The notes beneath the pieces were generated by a model. The model made no database searches. It saw nothing but the letters and a program-made list of their open reading frames with translations, and was not told where the DNA came from. This document shows, piece by piece, positions 1 through 7,948 of a stretch of 64,000 nt of DNA. The stretch is from Silvibacterium bohemicum (GTDB lineage Bacteria; Acidobacteriota; Terriglobia; Terriglobales; Acidobacteriaceae), in assembly GCF_001006305.1 (NCBI RefSeq), contig NZ_LBHJ01000012.1:594231-658230 (forward strand). Direction: 5' to 3'. The translations under genes and the position numbers were made by a program. Numbering within the stretch: the stretch's first letter is position 1; each line of letters begins with the position of its first letter.

Positions 1-716
1 GATGACATCTGCGCATGCTTCGTGCCGGAGTTGAAGAGGGTTGGCGATGAAGGCATATAGTCGAGCGAGGCGATCAGCCGATAAAACTCGATTGCCTCAT
101 GCGGTGTGCCAGCAAGTCCACAGGCGACCCGCAGAAAAAACTGCTGAGGCGTCTCGATCACGCTCCTTGAGATTGGGTCACGAAGCAGATAGCGATCGTA
201 AACAGTCCGCAGACCGAAGTACTCGAAGCGGTCGGAGTAGCTGTCATCAATCGCGTGATTGAGCTTGCGAGCATGGGTTTGGACGAACTCCGCGGTGGCT
301 TTCGCGACCACGCCTTCCTGATGGCCATGGGCGACAGACTGGGAAAACGAATAGAGATTGAGGGCGGAAACTTCCTTGACGATGGTGGCCAGCAGCAGGC
401 GTGCCGCAAGCCGGGAATATTGCGGCTCCTCGGCGATAAGCGAGGCCGCAGTGTCGATCGAAATCGTATCCAACTCGCGGGTGGTGGCGCCGTCATAGAG
501 ACCGCCGATGGTCTTCGACGCGACACGAATGGCATCTACGTGAGTGAGTCCATACGACGAACGTTGGACCGCGCGGACGATCTTGTTGACATCCACGGGC
601 TCTAGAACGCCATTGCGCTTTTTGACGTGCATCACCGGCATCTCTTCCCGCACCGGAAAGCCGGGGTTGATATCGGCGAGCGTGGTCTGTACGTTGGTAT
701 TTATGGTAGCGGCCAT
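1..716 (-). CDS. nrdA: Class I ribonucleoside-diphosphate reductase large subunit, 5' part (runs off window)
   Basis: Partial gene; the visible 238 residues start at an ATG (716-714) preceded by AAGGAG with good spacing. The large subunit reduces ribonucleotides to deoxyribonucleotides in the cytosol. Residues about 30-120 form an ATP-cone allosteric domain (VKKRNGVLEPVDVNKIVRAV). The segment FEYFGLRTVYDRYLL followed by ETPQQFFLRVACGLA and then MPSSPTLFNSGT is typical of the N-terminal barrel of class I enzymes. The catalytic cysteines lie beyond the edge. A cobalamin riboswitch sits in its 5' leader (about 834-990). That suggests a B12-independent enzyme shut off when B12 is available, with a B12-dependent class II enzyme elsewhere. 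Class II identity is less likely but cannot be excluded from this fragment. nrdB would be expected to the left. Confidence 0.88.
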   Translation of the reverse strand, partial: MAATINTNVQTTLADINPGFPVREEMPVMHVKKRNGVLEPVDVNKIVRAVQRSSYGLTHVDAIRVASKTIGGLYDGATTRELDTISIDTAASLIAEEPQYSRLAARLLLATIVKEVSALNLYSFSQSVAHGHQEGVVAKATAEFVQTHARKLNHAIDDSYSDRFEYFGLRTVYDRYLLRDPISRSVIETPQQFFLRVACGLAGTPHEAIEFYRLIASLDYMPSSPTLFNSGTKHAQMS

Positions 717-833
717 GGATGAATCTCCTTGGCCTCGGAAGCGTTGCGAAGAAACAACAGTATGCCTTCGCTGATGGCGAAGAGCGACACGTTGCCACCT
801 CGCCTCCCCTCGGAGGCGCGTGCGAATTTTCCT
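717..833 (-). promoter_or_regulatory. nrdA leader between riboswitch and start codon
   Basis: On the minus strand this 117-nt leader holds two small hairpins: one at 818-801 (7-bp stem of CGCCTCC with GGAGGCG) and one at 782-766 (CTTCGC with GCGAAG). The nrdA ribosome binding site AAGGAG follows at about 730-725. No U-tract follows the first hairpin, so control of translation or of an antiterminator is as likely as intrinsic termination. The role as expression platform is inference. Confidence 0.45.
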
Positions 834-990
834 GGGCAGGTCTTCGGACTCTGCAGGCTCAACCCTACTCGCCGGACTTCCCAAAGCGTTGTCGCTTCAG
901 TGTCATCGTGTGCTTTCGTACCTGCTTACCGCTGCGGGGCAGTTCCGGAGTTTCACCGGATTCCCTATTGATTCTCCTTTGGAGAAAACC
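834..990 (-). promoter_or_regulatory. Cobalamin (B12) riboswitch, leader of nrdA
   Basis: Read on the minus strand, the sequence shows the conserved cobalamin aptamer landmarks in order: AATAGGGAA near 970, CCGGTGAAACTCCGG, CTGCCCCGCAGCGGTAAG (B12-box region, 940-925), GGGAAG near 880, and the closing GTCCGAAGACCTGCCC near 850-834. The GCAGCGGTAA variant of the box is common in cobalamin riboswitches of the AdoCbl-binding class. It lies upstream of the class I nrdA, so ligand binding is expected to switch the gene off, as known for a B12-regulated class I RNR in Streptomyces. Boundaries are approximate. Confidence 0.9.
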
Positions 991-1407
991 ATGGAATAAG
1001 GCCACCATATCTTGCGCCGATCGATAGCGCAAGCCCATTGCTTGTGGATTTCGGGTGAAAGTCAGCACTCCCGGCTAGAGATCGAGAGTGGGCGCGGCGT
1101 GCCATATACGTTCGCATGATGAGACATCTTCGTTTCCTCGAACGCCATCGCAAACTCGATCTCGGATCTTATCCACGAGGAGCATCGCGAGCGCGAGTGC
1201 AGGCGAACATCGTGAGAACGCTTCTCGAGTTATTTGCTACGAATCTTGGTTCGAGCATGAACGGACCCTCTCTTCCGCTCACGCCGGATCGCGCTGTTTA
1301 TGCCTCGCAAAATCGAACGCAATTTGCCCAACAGAAAAAAATCGAAATGACATCGTCGAGACACTTCGAAGTTGGCGATGTGGTAATTTGCGTTAGAGTA
1401 ATAGCAT
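991..1407. other. Divergent intergenic region between the two riboswitches
   Basis: About 415 bases with no supported gene. Open frames here lack a ribosome binding site and any recognisable protein signature. The region must carry the two divergent promoters that transcribe the riboswitch leaders, but I cannot assign convincing -35/-10 boxes by eye. Confidence 0.6.
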
Positions 1408-1577
1408 CTTGGGTGCCCGCGAGGGCATAAAAGGGAAGCCGGTGTGAGTCCGGCATGGTCCCGCCACTGTGATCAGGAAAATGACTTTCCAGTAGCCACT
1501 CGGTCTTCGATCGGGGAAGGCGGAAAGTCAGGAGTCTGGCAACGCCGACTCCGCCTGTAAATCAGGAGACCTACCTA
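1408..1577 (+). promoter_or_regulatory. Cobalamin (B12) riboswitch, leader of the TonB-dependent receptor
   Basis: Canonical aptamer order: GGTGCCC with GGGCATAAAAGGGAA (1412-1437), CCGGTGTGAGTCCGG, the near-consensus B12 box GTCCCGCCACTGTGA (1458-1472), the GTAGCCACT element, GGGGAAGGCGG, then GTCAGGAGTCTGGC and the closing CAGGAGACCTACC ending near 1575. The GTG start of the receptor lies 12 nt further on, and the only ribosome binding site (AAGG, 1577-1580) touches the aptamer's 3' end. B12 binding therefore probably blocks translation start directly. This is an inference from spacing. Confidence 0.95.
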
Positions 1578-1587
1578 AGGCGAATTT

Positions 1588-4500
1588 GTGACACTTCTCC
1601 GCGTGGAAACGGAAAGCGATCGCTCATCAGCCTTTGAGCTTTTGTGCCCCTTCCCGCCATTTCAGGATTGTGAGGCGCACTTGTTCCGACCGACTTCGAT
1701 TTCCCCCGTTGCCGCCACTCGACCAGGCCTCCTTTGGCTCGCGATCGGATTTTTTCTTTTGATGTCAGCGCCCTTGTGGGCCGCAACTGGAGGCAGTATC
1801 TCCGGCGTGGTTGCGGATCAAAGCGGCGCTCTGGTTCCGGGAGCGACGCTGAAGCTGGTCAACACTGCGCAGCAAACGACCTATCAGGCGCTCTCTGACA
1901 AGCAAGGCCTCTACTCTTTCCCCAATCTTCCGGTCGGCCACTACGATCTCACTATTGAAGCCAATGGCTTCACGCCGCAGCGCAAAACAAATCTGACAGT
2001 AGACGCGGCCTCGGCGATTCGAGTGGACGTCGGCCTTGCAATTGGCTCGCGCACCGATTCTGTAACAGTCACGAGCGAGAACACCGTGCAGGTCGAGACC
2101 GCGGCGACGAATCTGGGTGAGGTTGTCTCGGGAGACCAGATGACTGCGCTTCCGTTGAACGGACGCAGCTATACGGATCTCCTTGCGATTCAACCAGGAG
2201 TAGCTCCCGTCTCGACCCTGTTGCCCACCTCGGTCATCATGGCAGGCGTGACCGGCAGCATCGATCCCTCGGGAGACCTGAACCCCGGCAATCTTTCCAT
2301 CAACGGCCAACGCGAATCGGCGAATGGCTTTCTTGTGGATGGGATCGATGTGCAGGAGCACATGAATGGCGGTACTTCGATCATTCCCGACCTTGATTCC
2401 ATCGAGCAGTTTCGAGTTTTAACGACGAATTTCGATCCGGAGTACGGCAACTACAACGGCGGCATCGTGACCGTCGTCAGCAAATCGGGAACCAATCAAC
2501 TTCATGGCAGAGCATTCGAGTTCTTCCGCAACACGAATCTGGATGCGCGGGGCTACTTCGATCCCACCCGCTCCGCCTTCAAGCAGAATCAGTTCGGCGG
2601 AGCGATCGGCGGTCCCATCAAGCGGGACAAAATCTTCTTCTTCGGCGACTACCAGGGAACGCGAACGACCCAAGGCGTCTCGACAGGGAACATCTCAGTA
2701 CCCACTCTCGCGCAGCGCAGTGGCAATTTTCTCGATCCCAGCACGGGGGCAAACATGCTTGCGGGCAACGTAAGCGGTCCCTACATTGCCTCCTTGCTGA
2801 CGCAGGAGCTGGGCTACGCCGTTACTTCGGGAGAAGCATATTCTTCTGTTTTTCCGAATGGCGTTATCCCGCAGGGCGCATGGTCCGCGCCCGCGAAGAA
2901 CCTGCTGCAATACATTCCTGCTCCCAATGTGAGCGCAAGCCAGTTCTCCACTTCCGCCTTCTCGCAGACGGTGCGTGACGATAAGGGATCGGGGCGCGTC
3001 GATTACAACAGTTGGCTAGGTCAGTTATCCGGTTATTACTTCTTAGACGACTACCTGCTGGACAATCCCTATCCGGGATCGGTTGCCGGCGCGAGCGTTC
3101 CCGGCTTCGACGCACTGACGATCGGACGAGCCCAGCTCTTCTCCTTGGGAGATACAAAGATTCTTGGCGCAAATACCGTGAATGAATTTCATCTCGGCTT
3201 TCTCCGCAATGCAAACATCATCGGTCAGCCGAAGGGTGGGCTCGGAGTGAGCCTGGCGTCACAAGGGTTTGCCTCGCCATCCAATGATGGAATCTTCGTG
3301 CAGGCGCCGCAATTTGAAGGTGTGGAGAACATCACCTTCCCGACATTTACCATGGGCGTGCCGATCACAAACCTGACGCAGGTAAACAATACCTGGTACG
3401 TGAGTGACGGCGTCTCCCGATCAATGGGCTCCCATACGCTGAAGTTCGGTGGCCAATACCACGCGGATCAGGTGAACAATCATCCGAACGCCACCTTCAA
3501 CGGGACCTTCAACATCGACAGCAGCACTGAAACAGGCAACTCGTATGCCAACTTTCTGTTGGGCACTCCGAGCAACTTCACCCAGTCTTCCGGCCAGCCG
3601 TTCTATCTAAGAAATCGATACTTCGGCCTGTATGGGCAGGACAGTTGGCGCGCGCGAAACGATCTGACAATCAATGCGGGTCTGCGCTGGGATGTCATCG
3701 CACCCTGGTGGGAAAAATTCAACCAGCTGCAAACCTATATTCCGGGAGCACAGTCAACTCTCTATCCGGGAGCTCCTCCGGGACTGGTCGTTGCCGGTGA
3801 CCCAGGCGTGCCAAAGACGCTCGCTCCTATCGACTACAGGAACTTCGCGCCGAGGGTCGGCGTTGCTTATTCGCCCCGGTTTGAACAGGGATTCTGGAGC
3901 AGGATTTTCGGAAGCAATGGACAAAGCAGTATTCGGGCCAGCTACGGCCTTTTCTACACTGCATTTCAGGGCCTTTCGGCGGGCATCATGTACGCTGTTC
4001 CTCCCTTCGGTTTTAACTACCTCAGCCCGGGACCGCCGTTGTTGGCCCAACCGTTCATTACAGCAGCTAGCGGAGTGAACAACGGACAGCGTTTTCCGTT
4101 CCCCTTTCCCTCACACCGCGTCTCCGCGTCCAAACCGGATACTGCAGTCAATTGGGCCAACTTCGTTCCCTTGGCTGCCGACCCGTTTTTCGATCACAAC
4201 AACCGTCCGACCTATACCAGCAACTACATGCTTTCGATTCAGCGGCAGATTACGCGAGAGACCTTGTTGACCGTAAGCTATGTGGGCAATCAAGGACATC
4301 GCATTCTCGCTTTGGTCTCAGCCAATCCTGGTAATCCTGCACTATGTCTGAGTCTCCCGGGCTGTGCTCCCTTCGGTGAAGACGCTAACTACATAAACAG
4401 CAGCGGACAGACCGTTTTTGGAACGCGAACAGGCCAGAACATAGGCACTCAGATCACCTCGACCAGCGAAAACTACGGAGAGAACACCTCCGATAGCTCC

Positions 4501-5226
4501 ATCGCCAACTCCAGCTACAACGCTCTCGAAACGACTCTTCGCTACCAGCACCACAGATCGCAGTTTCTGTTGAGCTATACCTACGCGAAGTCGATCGACC
4601 AGGGATCGAATCTCGGAGAACAGCTTAATCCCATCGATCCGCGCCAGAGCCGCGCTATCTCGGCTTGGGATATGAAACATGCCTTCGTCGGGAGCTATAC
4701 GCTGGCGCTTCCCTTTGCCGAGCTTCTGCATAAGAGCAATCGCCTGACAGAAGAATGGAGTCTCTCCGGCACGACCCGATTCACTACGGGCTTTCCTGTA
4801 ACGCTCTTCGATAATTCGGATAACTCGCTGCTCGGCACGCTCGGAAACGGCGCGAATAACTTTCTGCTCGATACTCCCCCGCACCTGCCGGGGGCACTCA
4901 AGATCAACACGAACGGCCGCAATGGCCGTCCGGCCTTCAATACTGCCTTGTTTCCCGAGGAAAATCTCGGTCAGCTTGGAAATGCGAAGCGCCGGGTTTT
5001 CTATGGTCCGGGGATTGAGAACTTCGACATGACGCTCCAAAAAGGCTTCCGCCTGCCCGACGCAAAATCACTGGAATTCCGTATGGAGGCATTCAACGTA
5101 TTCAATCATGCTCAGTTCTACGGCCCCTCCGCAGTGGATGGACAGACTGAAGATCCCAGCTTCGGCCAGATTGAAAGCGCCGCCGCTCCGCGCCTCGTAC
5201 AGCTTGCAGCGAAGTTCTCTTTCTAG
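1588..5226 (+). CDS. Oar-type TonB-dependent receptor under a B12 riboswitch
   Basis: 1212 residues from a GTG start. A hydrophobic signal segment (LLWLAIGFFLLMSAPLWA, residues 49-66) is followed by a carboxypeptidase-regulatory-like Ig domain (GGSISGVVADQSGALVPGA, about 68-150). Next come a plug domain (about 160-330, with LPLNGRSYTDLLAIQPGV and NGGIVTVVSKSGTNQLHG) and a long beta barrel ending in a C-terminal Phe, as expected for an outer-membrane protein. The N-terminus is long for a signal peptide; TTG at 1681 (residue 32) would give a normal one, so the start is uncertain. The cobalamin riboswitch directly upstream suggests uptake of cobalamin or a precursor, in place of a classical BtuB. 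Oar-type receptors are usually linked to glycans or unknown ligands, so substrate is inferred from regulation only. Confidence 0.9.
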   Translation: MTLLRVETESDRSSAFELLCPFPPFQDCEAHLFRPTSISPVAATRPGLLWLAIGFFLLMSAPLWAATGGSISGVVADQSGALVPGATLKLVNTAQQTTYQALSDKQGLYSFPNLPVGHYDLTIEANGFTPQRKTNLTVDAASAIRVDVGLAIGSRTDSVTVTSENTVQVETAATNLGEVVSGDQMTALPLNGRSYTDLLAIQPGVAPVSTLLPTSVIMAGVTGSIDPSGDLNPGNLSINGQRESANGFLVDGIDVQEHMNGGTSIIPDLDSIEQFRVLTTNFDPEYGNYNGGIVTVVSKSGTNQLHGRAFEFFRNTNLDARGYFDPTRSAFKQNQFGGAIGGPIKRDKIFFFGDYQGTRTTQGVSTGNISVPTLAQRSGNFLDPSTGANMLAGNVSGPYIASLLTQELGYAVTSGEAYSSVFPNGVIPQGAWSAPAKNLLQYIPAPNVSASQFSTSAFSQTVRDDKGSGRVDYNSWLGQLSGYYFLDDYLLDNPYPGSVAGASVPGFDALTIGRAQLFSLGDTKILGANTVNEFHLGFLRNANIIGQPKGGLGVSLASQGFASPSNDGIFVQAPQFEGVENITFPTFTMGVPITNLTQVNNTWYVSDGVSRSMGSHTLKFGGQYHADQVNNHPNATFNGTFNIDSSTETGNSYANFLLGTPSNFTQSSGQPFYLRNRYFGLYGQDSWRARNDLTINAGLRWDVIAPWWEKFNQLQTYIPGAQSTLYPGAPPGLVVAGDPGVPKTLAPIDYRNFAPRVGVAYSPRFEQGFWSRIFGSNGQSSIRASYGLFYTAFQGLSAGIMYAVPPFGFNYLSPGPPLLAQPFITAASGVNNGQRFPFPFPSHRVSASKPDTAVNWANFVPLAADPFFDHNNRPTYTSNYMLSIQRQITRETLLTVSYVGNQGHRILALVSANPGNPALCLSLPGCAPFGEDANYINSSGQTVFGTRTGQNIGTQITSTSENYGENTSDSSIANSSYNALETTLRYQHHRSQFLLSYTYAKSIDQGSNLGEQLNPIDPRQSRAISAWDMKHAFVGSYTLALPFAELLHKSNRLTEEWSLSGTTRFTTGFPVTLFDNSDNSLLGTLGNGANNFLLDTPPHLPGALKINTNGRNGRPAFNTALFPEENLGQLGNAKRRVFYGPGIENFDMTLQKGFRLPDAKSLEFRMEAFNVFNHAQFYGPSAVDGQTEDPSFGQIESAAAPRLVQLAAKFSF

Positions 5227-5227
5227 A

Positions 5228-5260
5228 TGATCGGGCTGCCCATGCGCGGCGGCCCAATCA
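5228..5260 (+). terminator. Hairpin after the receptor gene
   Basis: Two 13-nt arms (5228-5240 and 5248-5260) pair with two wobble positions around a 7-nt loop, directly after the receptor stop codon. There is no clear T-run after it, so it may slow or attenuate transcription rather than end it. The next gene starts 19 nt further on. Confidence 0.5.
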
Positions 5261-5278
5261 TTGCGAAAATAAGAGTCA

Positions 5279-6592
5279 GTGGAGACTCCGTCAGAAAACA
5301 TCATCGGCATTGACTTCGGTACCACGAACAGCTCGGTCGCATTGGCTCACAAAGGCCGCGTGCGCATGGTGCCGTTTTTGCGGGCGGGCGGAGAAACCTT
5401 CTCCTCCCGCTCGTTGCTCTATCTCCAGAGGCAGATGCATCTTGCGCGCAAGCCGGTCTCGGTCTGGACAGGCGCGGAAGGCATTGAGAGATATCTCGAC
5501 CACGACAGTTTCAGCGATGAAGTGCAGGGGCGGTTGATCCAATCCCTGAAAAGCTATCTGTCCGCCCGCAACCTCGCCGGCACCGAGATCTTCGGCAGGC
5601 AATATCGTTTTCAGGACCTGGTCGCGCGCATCCTGGGCGATCTTCGTTTGCGCGCAAGCGAGTGGCTTGGCTTTGAAGTAAAGCAGGCTGTCGTCGGACG
5701 TCCGGTGATGTTCGTCGGAGCCGATTCGGAAGACGACAATGCGTTCGCTGTGGATCGTCTGCGGCAGGCTTTTCTGCAAGCGGGTTTCACGCATGTGACT
5801 TTCGCCATGGAGCCGGTCGCCGCGGCCTATGCCTACGAATCCACGGTCACTCAGGACGAGCTGGTTCTAATCGGCGACTTCGGTGGAGGAACGACGGATT
5901 TTTCTCTTCTTCGCGTCGGACCTACTGCGCGAACTTCCCAAGGGTTGCAGGTCCTTGGAAACAGCGGCATGGGGATTGCCGGTGATGCATTCGACGCAAG
6001 GATCGTGCGCAGGCTCATCTCTCCCGCATTGGGCTCGGAATCGATCACGCGTTCTTCGGGAAAGATTATGCCGGTATTGCCTGCATGGGTTTACACCAAT
6101 CTTGAGCGCTGGCACACCCTGTCGTTCCTGCGGACACGCGCAACCATGGATATGCTTCGCTCTGCGGAAAAGCGTGCTCCGGAGCCGGAGAAGATTGCCG
6201 CGCTGATCACGATTGTCGAGCATGATTTGGGCTATCGGCTGCATCAGGCAGTCCAGCATGTGAAGGTGGATCTGTCTCACCAGGAAGAGGCGGAGTTCGT
6301 TCTCGATACCGATATGCTCCATCTTCGTGCGCATGTGACTCGCACCCAATTTGAACAATGGATTGCACCTGAACTTGCGCGCATGGAAGGAAGTCTGGAG
6401 GATCTCCTGCAAAAAACGGAGATTTCTCCCGCGCAGGTCGACCGCGTCTTCCTGACTGGGGGGACTTCGCTTGTTCCGGCGGTGCGAAGCCTTTTCACTC
6501 AGCGATTTGGAGAAGATCGGGTGCAAAGCGGAGAAGCCTTCACCTCGGTGGCCTATGGACTGGCTTTGATGGCCGCTGGCTCGCAAAGCTGA
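5279..6592 (+). CDS. YegD-like Hsp70-family ATPase
   Basis: 437 residues from a GTG start. The actin-like ATPase fold is visible: phosphate-1 motif GIDFGTTNSSVA (residues 10-21), phosphate-2 motif GDFGGGTTDFSLL (about 199-211) and adenosine motif FLTGGTSLVPAV (about 391-402). Only the nucleotide-binding part is present; the DnaK peptide-binding domain is absent and the length matches the YegD group (about 450). VVGRPVMFVG and LPAWVYTNLERWHTLSFL resemble YegD signatures. It lies 52 nt after the receptor on the same strand and could share its transcript and hence B12 control, but a hairpin lies between. Cytosolic; client unknown. Confidence 0.87.
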   Translation: METPSENIIGIDFGTTNSSVALAHKGRVRMVPFLRAGGETFSSRSLLYLQRQMHLARKPVSVWTGAEGIERYLDHDSFSDEVQGRLIQSLKSYLSARNLAGTEIFGRQYRFQDLVARILGDLRLRASEWLGFEVKQAVVGRPVMFVGADSEDDNAFAVDRLRQAFLQAGFTHVTFAMEPVAAAYAYESTVTQDELVLIGDFGGGTTDFSLLRVGPTARTSQGLQVLGNSGMGIAGDAFDARIVRRLISPALGSESITRSSGKIMPVLPAWVYTNLERWHTLSFLRTRATMDMLRSAEKRAPEPEKIAALITIVEHDLGYRLHQAVQHVKVDLSHQEEAEFVLDTDMLHLRAHVTRTQFEQWIAPELARMEGSLEDLLQKTEISPAQVDRVFLTGGTSLVPAVRSLFTQRFGEDRVQSGEAFTSVAYGLALMAAGSQS

Positions 6593-6782
6593 GCTCCTGA
6601 TGGTTCCCTTCAGGGCTGCTTCCGTGAATTAAAAAACATGGAAAAGATGGCTCTCGGTTGGAGGAAACAAGTCCCATAGCCTCAGGCATTGAGGCATACT
6701 TCTGTGTTGTGGGCAAACGGAGTGAATTCGTCATGCTCATGGCGACGATCTGGTTCTGAGGCATTTGAGGGAGGAGCGGGTG

Positions 6783-7694
6783 ATGCGTGTATTTGTGGCT
6801 GGAGCGAGCGGAGCGATTGGCGAACCGCTGATCGCAGAGTTGCAGAAGCAGGGACACTTGGTGGTGGGGATGACAACCAGCGTGGAGCGGGCGAAGACTC
6901 TGGAGCGCCGGGGAGCCGAGGCCGTAATCGTCGATGCGTTCGATGCCGCAGCAGTTGAGGCGGCACTTCGCCGGTCGAAGGCAGAGGTGGTCATCGACGA
7001 GCTGACATCGCTGCCCAAGGAACTAAGCGATATGCCGAAGTATGCGGCAGGCGACAGGAAGCTAAGAATCGAAGGCGGAGGAAATCTGTTTCGTGCCGCG
7101 ATCGCGTGCGGCGTGCGGCGATATTTACAACAGTCGAGCGGATTCTTTTTGAAGGCGGCGGAAGGAACGCTTGCGGATGAGTCGTCTTCGCTGGATGTCA
7201 ATGCAAGCCCGGGTGTAGCGGCCAGTGCCCGGACTTATGCGGAACTGGAAGCACGCCTTTTCAGCTCGAATGCAATTGAGGGCGTAGGGCTGCGCTATGG
7301 ATTTTTTTATGGTCCAAAAACGTGGTATCACCCCGGTGCGGCAGCGGCGAATATGGTGATGAAGCAGCAGAATCCCGTGGTTGGCAAAGGGCAGGGAGTG
7401 TCGTCGTTTGTCCATATTGACGACGCTGCAGTTGGAACAGTGGCCGCACTCACGGCGGAGCCCGGCGTGTACAACCTGGTGGATGACGACCCATCTCCGC
7501 AGGCTGTGTGGCTGCCGGCGTTCGCGAAGTTTGTAGGAGCTCCTGAGCCCGCGCATATGAGCGAAGCGGAAGCGACGGCGATTGCGGGAGAAGATGTGGT
7601 GTATTACGCGACCAAATTGAGCGGAGCTTCGAATGCGAAGACAAAGCAGGTTCTTGGATGGAAGCCGCGGCGTTTGGAGTGGCTGGAGGTCTAA
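6783..7694 (+). CDS. NAD(P)-dependent epimerase/dehydratase-like SDR protein
   Basis: 303 residues from the ATG at 6783, with GAGGGAGGAG six bases upstream. The Rossmann motif VAGASGAIGEPL is at residues 4-15. The fold is that of an extended short-chain dehydrogenase (NAD-dependent epimerase family). The usual YxxxK pair is not clear: the matching stretch reads RTYAELEARL, with Glu where Lys is expected, so it may be an atypical member or a binding protein rather than a normal oxidoreductase. It stands alone and converges with the next receptor gene. Substrate unknown. Confidence 0.8.
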   Translation: MRVFVAGASGAIGEPLIAELQKQGHLVVGMTTSVERAKTLERRGAEAVIVDAFDAAAVEAALRRSKAEVVIDELTSLPKELSDMPKYAAGDRKLRIEGGGNLFRAAIACGVRRYLQQSSGFFLKAAEGTLADESSSLDVNASPGVAASARTYAELEARLFSSNAIEGVGLRYGFFYGPKTWYHPGAAAANMVMKQQNPVVGKGQGVSSFVHIDDAAVGTVAALTAEPGVYNLVDDDPSPQAVWLPAFAKFVGAPEPAHMSEAEATAIAGEDVVYYATKLSGASNAKTKQVLGWKPRRLEWLEV

Positions 7695-7765
7695 ACAATC
7701 GTTGCGTGGAACAGCTTCGAAGCGGCCTCATCACTGCGATTAGAGCGAAAGGCGTGAAAATGTCA

Positions 7766-7806
7766 GAAAAAGGCTGCGGCGATCTCATCGATCCACGCAG
7801 CCCTTT
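7766..7806 (+). terminator. Intrinsic terminator, bidirectional
   Basis: Stem AAAGGCTGCG pairing with CGCAGCCCTTT around a 17-nt loop, A-rich on the left and T-rich on the right. It lies between the convergent SDR gene and receptor gene and can serve both strands. Confidence 0.6.
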
Positions 7807-7864
7807 ATGAGAATTCGAGCGGTCTACTAATTTTTGTAATGTCCCGTCAGTCTCACGACCGGGC

Positions 7865-7932
7865 GAAGGAAGAATCTCAACGACGGTGATCAACGAACAT
7901 CGCCGAGATTCTTCGCTTCGCTCAGAATGACG
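7865..7932. repeat. Imperfect inverted repeat containing an intergenic repeat motif
   Basis: GAAGAATCTC near 7868-7877 is the inverse of GAGATTCTTC near 7905-7914. It is followed by GCTTCGCTCAGAATGAC. From general knowledge this core (GAGATTCTTCGCTTCGCTCAGAATGAC-type) recurs between genes in many acidobacterial genomes as a REP-like element. Only one copy is in this window, so repeat status is not shown by the window alone. Confidence 0.5.
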
Positions 7933-7948
7933 AGCACGCGACGCGAGA

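Noticed and set aside
1088-1396. Open frames between the riboswitches
   Set aside because: No ribosome binding site, no hydrophobic or domain pattern, and they lie in the divergent promoter region.
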